From contig JAEILZ010000005.1 in the NCBI GenBank assembly GCA_018873225.1, positions 2,914,001-2,978,000 on the forward strand: DNA of 64,000 nucleotides, read 5' to 3'. This DNA is from [Phialemoniopsis] sp. UDSM-2020. Its lineage: Eukaryota; Ascomycota; Sordariomycetes; Thyridiales; Thyridiaceae. The first letter of the stretch is position 1; each line of letters begins with the position of its first letter. Positions 32,812 to 43,091 of the stretch are shown here, in pieces. Under the pieces are notes generated by a model. That model worked only from the letters and a program-made list of their open reading frames with translations, was not told the origin of the DNA and ran no database searches. The translations under genes and the position numbers were made by a program.

Positions 32812-33684
32812 TTAATCCGTAAGGTTGTAGATCTTCTGAATGCCCTTGAGCATGGCCTCGAAGTCGATGTTGAGGTCCTTGAGGCGACCATCGTTGAAGC
32901 CAAAGACCCAGCCGTGGACGATGGGGAAGTGGTTGTTGGCAAAGGATTGCTGTACCGCCGCAGTCTTAATAACGTTCCGGCACTGCTCCATGACATTGAG
33001 TTCCACCAGCCGGTCGTAGCGGGCCGTCTCGTCGGGGATGGCGTCGAGCTCGTCCTCGTGCAGACGGTAGACGTCGCGGATGTTGCGCAGCCAGGGGTTC
33101 AGCAGGCCGAGGTCCTTGGCGGTCATGGCCGCCTTGACGCCGCCGCAGCCGTAGTGGCCGCAGACGACGATGTGCTTGACCTGCAGGTGGCGGACGGCGT
33201 AGTTGATGACGCTCATAACGTTGAGATCGACATTGCAGACGAGGTTGGCGATGTTGCGGTGGATGAAGGCCTCGCCGGGCTCAAGACCCGTAATCTGCTC
33301 GGCGGGGATGCGCGAGTCGCTGCAGCCGATCCACAGGTACTCCGGGGTCTGGCCGGCCGACAGCTTGGTGAAGAACTCGGGGTCCTCGGCCTTCTTCTTC
33401 TCGGCCCATGCCTTGTTGTTCTCAAAGACGCGGTCGTGCGACTGCTTGAGGTAGCGGGTGATGTCCTGCTCAGCCATGGTGCGCCAATCTCTTCCGCCAC
33501 TGCTGTTGCCGCTAGAGTTGAGGTTGAGAGGGGTAGAATGGAAGCTCCGGATAGCTGCTGTGCGGGCAGCTGAAGCTGATAGCAAGGTTGGTGAAGCTTG
33601 AGACGAGCGAATCAACCGAGGAAGATCTGGCTTGGCAGAGAACAGCAGAGAGGACCTGCAAGCGAGGCGAGCAACGCTTGACAT
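32812..33684 (-). CDS. Beta-class carbonic anhydrase, mitochondrial with possible cytosolic form
   Basis: Zinc enzyme interconverting CO2 and bicarbonate; single exon, 290 residues from ATG 33684. Zinc ligands and active site are intact: C121 and D123/R125 in CSDSR, and H177/C180 in CGHYGCGG. Residues 1 to about 65 are Arg/Ser/Ala-rich with few acids (MSSVARLACRSSLLFSAK, RTAAIRSFHSTP) and look like a mitochondrial presequence. A second ATG at 33477 (Met70) lies in a perfect Kozak-like context, ACCATGG, exactly at the start of the conserved domain (MAEQDITRYL). Leaky scanning could give a cytosolic form. The frame is open upstream to 33921 but those 79 codons show no domain. Convergent with the hydrolase. 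Confidence 0.93.
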   Translation of the reverse strand: MSSVARLACRSSLLFSAKPDLPRLIRSSQASPTLLSASAARTAAIRSFHSTPLNLNSSGNSSGGRDWRTMAEQDITRYLKQSHDRVFENNKAWAEKKKAEDPEFFTKLSAGQTPEYLWIGCSDSRIPAEQITGLEPGEAFIHRNIANLVCNVDLNVMSVINYAVRHLQVKHIVVCGHYGCGGVKAAMTAKDLGLLNPWLRNIRDVYRLHEDELDAIPDETARYDRLVELNVMEQCRNVIKTAAVQQSFANNHFPIVHGWVFGFNDGRLKDLNIDFEAMLKGIQKIYNLTD

Positions 33685-35536
33685 GGAGCGGAGGGAAGGA
33701 TGAGTCAAAACGGGAGAAGGAAAAGTTGGTGGAGGGGATATGCAGTGCGAGGGAAGGTGAAGGTCAAATATTCCCCGTGTCGGTGAGCTGGCCACTAGCC
33801 AAGGTACCTTCGTGTGTAGCCGTCGAAAAGCGTGTGTGACCGAAAACAGCAAAATGCTTGCAGTAGTGAGGTTTTTTCTGCCCGTCACGACCGACTCTCT
33901 GCAGATTTGTTGAGGCACCAAAGCTCCAATAGGTGGTGTTCACGGCTCACGACGTCAACGGCGGCGCGAATGACGGTACTGGCCTGGAGCCGCTAGTGAC
34001 GCCCCGGTTTACAGAACCGTTCAGGCGGTCCCACAGGCTAATGCATGCCCAAAAGGTGCAGATAGAGAAGAATTCGATAGCGCTAAGCTCGGAATCCATG
34101 GATGTGCGTTCCCATTGAGCACTGGAGCTTTCAGGGGAGCTGATAGGCCATGCCAGCGAGGGTTTAGCGGCGTGCGAATCTGCCCCTCCCCCGAAGCCAG
34201 ATCTGGCAAGTCAACGCAGGCGTGACTCGTCATAATTTCGCACTGAGAAACATCTTCAGTGGGTTCGAGCTATCGCTGAGAATCTGAAAAAATTCGAGAG
34301 GAATTGAGCTCAGCTTCCCGACTGCTGCCCCTTGGACCCGGTGTTTGCCGTGAACCCGCAACCCTAAATACCGCGGTTGCGGCCACCAAAGGAAATTCCA
34401 CTCCCAAGCCAAGGTACGGATCTCACAACCCGAGGAGCCGAGATTGCCATGGAAAATCGTGTTTGCTTGTCACGATGAAAAGATAATATTGAAGCCGCGG
34501 GACAGCAATAAGACATGATCGAGATGTCATGGCAAGCGGAGGAGGAGGAGGCCTCAAGAGGAGCAGTGCCCTGCGAGATTGAGCTTACACCAGCTCCGCC
34601 TCTTAACAGCTCCAAAACACCTACAAGCATTGGTCAGAATCTGTGTAACAATTTCAGATCTCACGGTCCGTCTTCCGGGCGGTTCAATGGGGGTTTCTGA
34701 CGTCACACACGATTGTGGGGGCCATTTTACATGCTCTCTACCCAGCTCTCATCACCGTTACATCTCGCAAACCAACAAACAAGCTCAAATTACTGACAAG
34801 AAGCAACACAGGCAGCTCCAGTTGTCATTACAATCGTGTAAAACTCTTCTGGCCAAAGTCGCGCTATGACAGACGTGTGCCAAGTCGCTTCTGTCTGCTC
34901 CATTGGACAGGAGCAGCCTCGCCTGGCTGATGTACCCATATGTCGGTGCTGTTGGTCGTCAAAACAGACTCGGTCCTATTCAGGCAAAACCGCCCCATCT
35001 TGACTTCCTGCCTGCTATACGCTGTCTGCCGTCCGCTGTGCCTTTCTCTTTTATCCTGTATCTGGTATGGTCGCGACTGGTTGGCAGGCCACTGTGGAGA
35101 AGCGATGCCCTTCTGAGATGCCAAGCATGGCGAAGTCGTCACTCGCGCTTGGTCTTCGGCAGGGCTGGGGCTGTCATCCAGCCCAACGACCTGTCAAATG
35201 CTACCCCAAATCTTGAGATTCTGGGGAAGAACGGTAAAATGCTGACCGACTGACGTCTGCCCCCCAATGGTAGAGCATCAAGCCTTGAGGCGCCTGACAA
35301 GCTCTCAGCCTCCTGGGGCGGGACAGGGGCCGACAAGACCGACAGCAGACTGTGTCACAATGATGACCTGACACCAGGGCTTCGTCGCCTGGATATATAT
35401 CAAGAGACTGCCTTCATTCATTCTTTAGCTTATTACCCATTCTCCAGAAAACCAGCTTTACTCGTTTCTCTTCCGAATCGCGTTAGTCATTGTCCACCAG
35501 TACGAGAGAAGCAATTGCACTCCGTCTGTTTTCAAG
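33685..35536. other. Intergenic region, carbonic anhydrase to surface protein
   Basis: 1.85 kb between divergent genes. TATATAT at 35394-35400 lies about 140 bp before the surface-protein ATG and is its probable TATA box. No protein-like ORF or RNA gene was recognised. Confidence 0.5.
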
Positions 35537-36484
35537 ATGGTTGTCACCACCCCTATCTTTATGCAAACGCTGATCAATCTCGGCCCATTGACAACGACCT
35601 TCACGGCGCCTCCATCATGCAGCACAGAGGCAAAAGGCCTCTACGTTGGCGGACCATACCCGGGCCGTGAGAATGAGACCATCCCCATCGTGATGGGCGG
35701 CTCGGCGGACTGCGGCAAGTTCAGCTTTGTTGGCGACTGTGTGCCCGACGGCGCCAAGATCGACGCCCCGTACAAAGACAAAGACCCTCTCAAGTATGAC
35801 GCGGAGGGGTGGCATATCAATTACCACTCCCCAGGTGTGGTCTGCCCGTCTGGCTGGACCACCCAGGCCGCCATCACCAAGCAGCCGGATGGCAAGGTCG
35901 TCAACCCGACCGGCGTCTTTACCCCTTATCCCGGTTACAACGCCTCTTCGTCCATGACAGGCCGGTTCAACCAGGTCCCTCCGGCCACTGCCCTCGTGAG
36001 CGCTCTCGAGCCTGGTGAGACGGTCGGCATATGCTGTCCTCCAGGCGAGTGGTATATGGTCGGCGGCTTCGGGTGCTACTCCAAGCTGCCCAAAGACAAA
36101 TACCCCGTGCCGACGGAGGGCTGCTACACCTTTGCAGAGGACTCCTTCAACGGCGTTTACGCGACGGTCACGACCTCGATCGTTGTCGACGGCGTCACGC
36201 AAACCGCAGCTGAGCTCATATCACCCACGTACACTGGCAAGGGCACCATATCCATGACGACCTTTGAGCCAGCCGAGGTGACGGAGTACCAGATGCTTAC
36301 CGTGGTCCCGGGCGTGGTCATGGTGCACAAGGCCGAGGATACAGCCCTGATCAAGAACGGCAGCGGCACGAACGCTGCTATGGCGATGAGGCCCGGAGGT
36401 CCGGATCCCAAGTCTCTGGGCGGGCTGGCGCTTGTAGTCACAACGGCTTTGCTGGCGGGCGTTGCGGTCATGATACCTTGGTAG
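35537..36484 (+). CDS. Fungal cell-surface protein with C-terminal membrane segment (function unknown)
   Basis: Single exon, 315 residues. It begins with a LTTTFTAPPSC block seen in a widespread group of uncharacterised filamentous-fungal surface proteins. That block is followed by a Cys-rich ectodomain (CGKF, DCVP, VVCPSGWTTQAA, GICCPPGEWYM, GGFGCYS, GCYTF) that probably forms disulfides. A hydrophobic C-terminal segment, LGGLALVVTTALLAGVAVMI, ends the protein and could be a membrane anchor or a GPI-attachment signal. There is no clear N-terminal signal peptide, which is odd for an extracellular Cys-rich protein; an unseen upstream exon is possible. Function unknown. Confidence 0.75.
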   Translation: MVVTTPIFMQTLINLGPLTTTFTAPPSCSTEAKGLYVGGPYPGRENETIPIVMGGSADCGKFSFVGDCVPDGAKIDAPYKDKDPLKYDAEGWHINYHSPGVVCPSGWTTQAAITKQPDGKVVNPTGVFTPYPGYNASSSMTGRFNQVPPATALVSALEPGETVGICCPPGEWYMVGGFGCYSKLPKDKYPVPTEGCYTFAEDSFNGVYATVTTSIVVDGVTQTAAELISPTYTGKGTISMTTFEPAEVTEYQMLTVVPGVVMVHKAEDTALIKNGSGTNAAMAMRPGGPDPKSLGGLALVVTTALLAGVAVMIPW

Positions 36485-36734
36485 GGAGCAGAAATCATCG
36501 TGGTGTTTTCCAGAAACGATTTTCTGGTTGGCTTGGATTGCATGTGCACACAAGGAAGCAAGCGTTATCATTCTGTTTCGTATTTTGTCCATTTCTTAAT
36601 GGGCTTATGAGATTTAATTGAATGTCCTTTGAGGAGGTCTCAATGCCCTCTACTTGGTGGAGAATTGTTACTGGCCTTTCATGTCTCGTCATGCATCACA
36701 TTATGATCCCTTGATTAGGTATTTCACGTCACCT

Positions 36735-39682
36735 CTAGAAGTCCTTCCACGCCGAACCGCCAGGACTTCTCCTCTCCAGCCGCCGCCCACCAGGACCCGC
36801 AAACTTGTCCACCTCCGCATTGGACCGCGGCTCCGACCCAGCGTGCGCAGACGCCGACGACCCGGGCATCGGCGACAGGCGCCGACTGTTGGCCGCCTGC
36901 GCGTACTCGGCCGGCGACGGGCTCGGCTGCCTCTCGGTGCTGCCCGCCCTCGCGCCGCGCCGGTCCCGCTCCCGCTCGTCAAACACGTCGCGCCCGTACC
37001 CGTCGAACCGCTCGCTGCGCTCGTGCGCGAGCCGCGCGTCCGACTTGCCCAGCGTGCGCGCGCGGCTGCGGTCGTACTCGAGCGTCAGGGCCTCGACCTC
37101 GTCGAAGTGGCTCGCGCGCAGCTGGGGCTGGACGCGCGGGCCGTGGGCCGCCACCTCGTAGTGCGCGAGCGAGGAGGCGATCATGAAGGCGTTGCGGATC
37201 TGCCGGCCGTTCCAGCGGCCCAGGCCGTCGTGCGCGGCGTGCCGGCGGTAGTGCTGCTCGGCGAAGGAGAGGATCTGGTCCTCGAGGATGACGAGCGGCG
37301 GGGTCACGTCGGCCGGGGCGGAGGGCTTGGAGGCCTGGGCGGCCTGGGCCGCGCGCTGGGCCTCGGAGAGGGCGAGGCGGTCCATGTTGAGGCGGAAGAT
37401 CTCGAGGGTCTGGGACAGGTCGAGGGGCCGGTAGCATAGGTTGACCTGGACGCGCGACTTGACGGCCTCGTCAAGGGCGCCGGGCCGGTTCGTCGTGAGG
37501 AAGAGGATGCCTGAGAAGTTCTCGAGCAGCTGCAGGAAGACTATGGGGATGAGAATGTCAGCGGCATCATCTCTGGAGAAGAAGGAGTGTCAAACCTACA
37601 AGAAACCAACAAGTTAGCACGAAAGTCGTGTATTGTTCGCTGAGATAAAAAGACATCGACTTCATCCAACAGTACAATACAGTCCCACATCTCAGCGCGT
37701 CTGAATACTCGGCCCAGCATCTCGGCCGTGTAGTCGATGTCATCAATGTTTAGCGAAAAGAGAGGCCGCTGGTTAGCCTGCGCGACGGCCTCTGCTGTTG
37801 CCGTCTTGCCGACACCAGGGGCGCCCTGTATCAGCACCACCAAACCTCTGCCCTTCCCGCGAATCAGGTCTTGCTCCTCAATCACGGCGGTGTTGCCATA
37901 GAGCCGCGCGAGTTCTTTGCGCCGGAAGTGCGAGTGGACAACACTGCGGATTGTCTTCTTATTGACCTCTTCGATCTGTAGGCGCTCAAAGGCGTCTGGG
38001 TCTGCCTGTACAGGACTTAGGTTATTGACATCCACGAGCCGGAAAGACCGGAAGCGGAAGAGGTAGGCGTAAATGCGGCGCGGTAGCAGCGCCACATCGT
38101 CAGGCTGTAGATCGACGGCGTCAAGCTCGTCGGTCGTAGCGCCGATGAACCGGTCCTTCTTCAGGTACTGGTCGAATTCGAAGCGCTCGACGTCGTCATT
38201 GAGCACGACCGTCTCGTAGTGCGATACAAGTCCCTCTTCCGGGCGCTTGGTATCGGCCCACCGATGCACACGGTACGGCTCGACTGTGCGTAAGGACTGC
38301 ACCTCGCGAGGCTTTGAGACGCGGTGGACGAACCGCCAGTGCGGATTATCATCAAGCGCCTCCTTCACGTCGACGATGGCCTGTCCAATATACTGCTCCG
38401 AGTACTTCGTCGAGTCGCCGTTGTAGTCCTTTGCCTCAGATCCGTCAGGTTCATGCAGTATGATCCACCCGTTGTACTTCATGTGCTTCTGCTCGATGCA
38501 GCCGAGGAACTTTTTGCCCTGCGCCCGCAGGCCGCTGACCAGGCGATCACGGTCGGGCAGGAAGCGGACCGGGTAAAAGGGCAGGCTGCGGATCTCGCGT
38601 TCGCCGACGAAGGGCGCGATGCCGTACTTTATCCACACGGGCAGGACACGCTCGCCGTCAAAGTCGAGGTAGTACGACGACACCACGCAGGCTCCCGGCC
38701 CGTCGTTCGCCTCGGCTGCGTCACCTTCGCGCTTAAGAGTTGTGTCGTTGTAGAACAAGCTGTCGCGGACGCGGTCCTTGTGAGGTTGGACGGAGCACAC
38801 GCGCCAAAGCTTCTGGCGACCCGAGGCACTGAAGAGGTCGCGTCCCCGCCAGGTCTCATCCGCCACGTTGAGTTCGTGCAGATTGGCACCAAGGTCACCG
38901 GGGCGGTAGACAAGTTCGCCTGGTCGGAATAAGTACCAGAGATCGTCAAACCGGACAGTCTTGCTGCCGTCGCTGGTGTTGTCAAATTGTTTGTAAAGAG
39001 GCATGAGCGAGGTCTCTACAAAGTTGACATATGCACGAATGTCCTCGAGTACATCAGTGGGAGTTATCGTCGGCGCATTGTCACCTTCTGCCGGGGTTGG
39101 CTCCCCCTCGGATGGTAGCTGAGACTCCAAGCGAGCAAGCTCCTGCTGTACGTGCTTATGGTGATGGATCAAGTAGCCAAACGGTCTCATGAATGTATGG
39201 CTTTTGGAGACATCCCAACAATCTCCGCTCACTGTGTTCAGTAGGTCGAGTATCGCCGCAGACTGGATACGAATGCGGGAAATCTGCGGCGGCTGGGGCC
39301 TCCGGGGCATCGCGCTGGACAGCTCCTTGAGCACCGAGCCCGTAGGATTGCCGGCACCCCGCCGTATCGACTCGTCGATCACCTGGAGCGACAAATCGAA
39401 CCCGCCAACGAGCGATTCGATCGAGTGCTGCGGCTCGTCCGCAGAGAAGCGGTTCTTGAACTGCTCCCAGTTGCACGAGCGGACACCGGGCACGGGCTTG
39501 GCGGCGACCGGCAGCTGCCTGCTGAAGGCGGCTTGCCCCGATCCCGTATCCTCCTGCCCCAGAATCTGCTTGCCCAGGCTAACGAGGTCTTCTAGCGAGG
39601 CCTTCGGAGCGTAGTCGTCATCGCTGTGGCCATTGTCCTGCACTGCCATCGCCTCCGCGGCCGAATCGCCAGTGCTCGCCAT
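36735..39682 (-). CDS. AAA+ ATPase with DUF7025-type N-terminal region
   Basis: Large fungal AAA ATPase, about 965 residues. Exon 1 is 39682 to about 37621 and exon 2 about 37570 to 36735. The N-terminal half contains the FDDLWYLFRPGELVYRPGD and PVWIKYGIAPFVGEREI blocks of the fungal DUF7025 region. The ATPase core has Walker A GAPGVGKT (620-627), Walker B CIVLLDEVD (668-676), and FLTTNRPGALDEAVKSRV (sensor 1 / arginine-finger region). The intron is uncertain: a TGA rules out the obvious acceptor near 37596. The best GT-AG solution is a 50-nt intron at 37620-37571, with a weak donor. A frameshift is the alternative. The C-terminus is Arg/Ser-rich and disordered. No partner gene identifies its substrate. 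Confidence 0.85.
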
Positions 39683-40632
39683 ACTGATCTGATTAAGCTC
39701 AGACAGTTCCGATCAGAGAAGCGAAAGCGAGAATGAGGAGAAGTTGCAGATGAGCCACCGTACAGGCGCAAGACCCCTCGTAATGCTTCCAGATGACAAA
39801 TTCGATTTTTGCCGTCTGCTGCAGAAGGGTAAGGCTGAACGACTTCAAGAGCAGACAGTCGGTAGAAGATCATCGCGCCGAGACTGCGAGCCATTGCTGC
39901 AAAAGTAAGCACTGGGTAGCTAAGACTCCGTCATCACGCACCCAGCACCCCTGTTGCTGCGCCAATCGAGCTGAGCCTGCACCCTGGTCTGGCCCGTGAG
40001 GGTGGTCCGCTTGCTGGTGTGATGTGCACTTTTCACAGGCCTAAAAGGAAACGGCCCCCAACGACTGGCGCACATGCGTTCAGGCATGGTTCGTTCACTT
40101 TTGTGTGAGTGAGCACGCACGGGTTTGTGCATTTGTCAGACGCAGACAGGTAGCTCGCGGGTGAGCCAAGCTGCGGATTCGATTGGGAGAGGCAAGATGG
40201 CGAATGTAGGCAAGCTACTCACAGCCTAGGAGCAATCTCCACAACTCTGCAGGACACAGCCTTCGAAGTGCTGCAGAGATGAACAATAGTGTACTCCGTA
40301 CTTCGTAGTCCTCGATCAAACATGCGGGCAGTGCCGTAGGAATGGAGAAGCTAGTGGGTACCATGTGCACGCCGCGACCCGTACCCGAGAGCTTAACTTG
40401 GGAAGCCAACGGCGGGGTTAAACGCCCGTCCTAATAATGCCTGCCACGCTGACCACCTAGGCTGATAAGCCAGGCTACCCTCCTCCATGGGTCGTGGACG
40501 CACACGTACATCCATACGTCCACCTGGGACTTGGAGAGCTGGCCAGTGGACAGGCTTGTTCTCACTCTTTCTCAAGCACACATCTATATTGAGCTCCTGT
40601 CCGCGAGCTTGCTCCTCCCACTCTGAGAAGTC
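39683..40632. promoter_or_regulatory. Divergent promoter region, AAA ATPase and STAND-like gene
   Basis: 950 bp between divergent starts (39682 minus, 40633 plus). No gene and no assignable site. Confidence 0.4.
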
Positions 40633-42881
40633 ATGCCGTCGCCAGAGTCGCTCCCTAGTAAGATGCGGGAGCTGGTATACGACGAAGACGGCCTTGAGAA
40701 CTACCGGCAGTGGCGGGTGACCCAGGGTGCCGCGATGAACCCCGTCATGGAGGTCGAGACCGTATTTGATAAGCAGCGAGCCGAATTTGTCAGGCCGCAA
40801 CCCAGCATGTGCGTCTATTGGCTGACTTCCACCCGTAAAAGATGTGTTCGAACTGACCCCGACACAGAGCTCTGCAAGAATGTCTTGCCTCCTTGGGAGA
40901 GCCAGCCTTGGTCAAGGACATTAAGGAGGGAAGATATGGCTGGGACGCCGTCGTCCAGGCCCGAGATGCCGTTCTCGACAAGATGGACGGAGCCAGGAAC
41001 GCATACAATGCAGCTGGAAAGGCCAACCCTTTTCGAAGAATGGCGCGAGATGGAGCCACTCTCACGGCGACGTTACGGCCCTTACTGGACATGATCCCAG
41101 ATGAGGATGGATTGAGTTTCTTGAAGGGAGGGCTCGGCTTCATTTTCAAAGTAAAGTCTTTGCTGCCTCAATCAACATTGGAGAACAAAGCTAACCTGTT
41201 TTGCAGATAATAGAAAGGCGCGATGCCAACAGAGAAAAGATCTTTCGCGCCTTTGAAGATGTGCCCATGCTGCTGAGTAGAGCACAAGATGCTCGTCAAA
41301 CGTTTTCTTCAGAGAAGAAGCTTTCGCTTGAAGTCCGGAGATTTTATGAGGTGTTGTTGGACGAGATCCCGTTGTTGATAGACCTATTGCTTCACAGGCA
41401 TAGGCAAAAGTGTAAGTCATTTACACACCGGCATTTTGGTTCTAAGTGCGTGAAGCTAACAATACACAAGTCCCTATAAGAGTCTTCAAGTATCTACCAG
41501 AGCAGGAAGCCAAGGACATTGATGACGCTTTGCATAGAGTCAATGTGGCATCACGCTCCTTGGATAACTGCATCTCATCTATCAGTAACAAGACACTCTC
41601 GGCAACATATCAGAGCGCAAAAGAGAACCTGCGTCAAACACAAGCCGTACGGCAGACGGTACATACGAACAACTACAAGCTGGGACAGATCGCAGATCAG
41701 GGCAACGATGTCAAGATGCAACTCGACAGTGTGCAGCAGTCGGTCGTGAAGACGTCGCAGGAGCTCAACGAAGTCAAGGAACTCATCCGCGGCCAGTTCA
41801 GTGCCGTCGCAGACACTGCTTCGCCAAAGATAGTCTCGCAGATTCAGACCTACGTATACTACGTTGTCGTGGAAAACGAGTATGCACGAAGTACGTATCT
41901 AGGTTATCGTATACACATCGAATGCGCATTCACTAACAAGAATCAGATGTCATGGGCATCCCGCCCCCTTATACTCCCAGCCCGCTCCTACCCGCCACAT
42001 TTCTCATCACAGCGGACCAACTACTGAACGAGTTGAACGTAACGCCACTGGGCCCGACGGAGGACTTGCAAACTGTGCTAGCCCAGAGCAAAAACATGGA
42101 GATAGATGCCCTGGGAAGAGGAAGGTGGCTTATGGTCGAAGAGAGTTTCAAGACTTGGCTGTCTCCGGGCCAAACGGACTACCTCCTAGTCGACGGGCAC
42201 TGCAACGGCCTAAGCATCCGGCGCTGCTCTCCCCTGACCGTATTCTGCGCCTCTCTCACCGTGGCCATGGCTCAGAGCCCTGCTACCGTCTCTCTCGCGT
42301 ACTTTTGCGGCGAGCATTTTTCGGACGATGACTACCTTGCCGGACCTGCTGGTGTCCTGCGAAGCCTGATCACCCAACTACTTCAATACCCGGACCTGCC
42401 GGAGCCGCGCCTCGACTTCATCGATCCGGACTTTTTCAAGCGCATCTCCGGATACAACGTCCCCACGTTGTGCACACTATTTCATTTACTACTGCGACAG
42501 GTCGAGCGCGGCACTACGGTCTATTGCATGATCGACAACATCTCCGAGCTGGAGGGTACCTTCAACGAGTGGGCCGACGAAGTACAGCTCATGGTCGAAG
42601 GGCTCATCGACATCGTCGAAGATCCGCGCGTGCGGGGCACATTCAAGCTGCTCATGACCTGTGAAATAAGGAGCACGGAGGTGGTCAACTACATTCCAAC
42701 GGACAAGCACGTGGCACTGAGAGCGGGCAATATACATAGTCGGCCAATGATGCTGACCGCGTTCTCGGACGACGTGCTGGATACCATGGGTCCCGAGGGA
42801 CGTGGTTATGATGAGTATGACGGAGAAGGGCCTGCGAGTCCCAGCTCTGGTCCTGACAGGCCGAAGAGTGCTGCCGAGTAA
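40633..42881 (+). CDS. STAND/NLR-like fungal protein with degenerate nucleotide-binding region
   Basis: 672 residues from five exons: 40633-40808, 40868-41150, 41207-41411, 41471-41890 and 41947-42881. The N-terminal about 220 residues are helical, with blocks such as PLLDMIPDEDGLSFLKGGLGFIF that recall N-terminal domains of fungal STAND proteins. A coiled-coil-like stretch follows (about 245-325). The C-terminal half resembles a NACHT-type core: DYLLVDGHCNGL where a P-loop would be, LAYFCGEHF, AGPAGVLRSLITQLL, TVYCMIDNISELEG (Walker B-like) and FKLLMTCEIRS (sensor-like). No GxxxxGK[ST] is present, so ATP binding through a normal Walker A is unlikely. No repeat domain follows. Role unknown; the family suggests self/non-self signalling, which is inference. 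Confidence 0.72.
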
Positions 42882-43091
42882 GGAACGCACAGCAATTTGG
42901 TTCTGAACTCCGCCGGGAAATGATGACAGCAATATGATACCCAAAACATTATGATGAACGTGTATACATACAGCCTGGAGAGAAAAGTCCAACTAGGGTG
43001 TTTCTTTGAACTATTCATAACTATTCATGGTCATTAGAGGATGCATCAAGGTAGGATCTAGTGTGCCAGTCTCGTGAGGAAAACAACATCA

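Noticed and set aside
34250..34300. GGTTCGAGC-type B-box-like strings (also at about 23490 and 45225) as tRNA candidates
   Set aside because: No A box or cloverleaf arms can be drawn around any of them.
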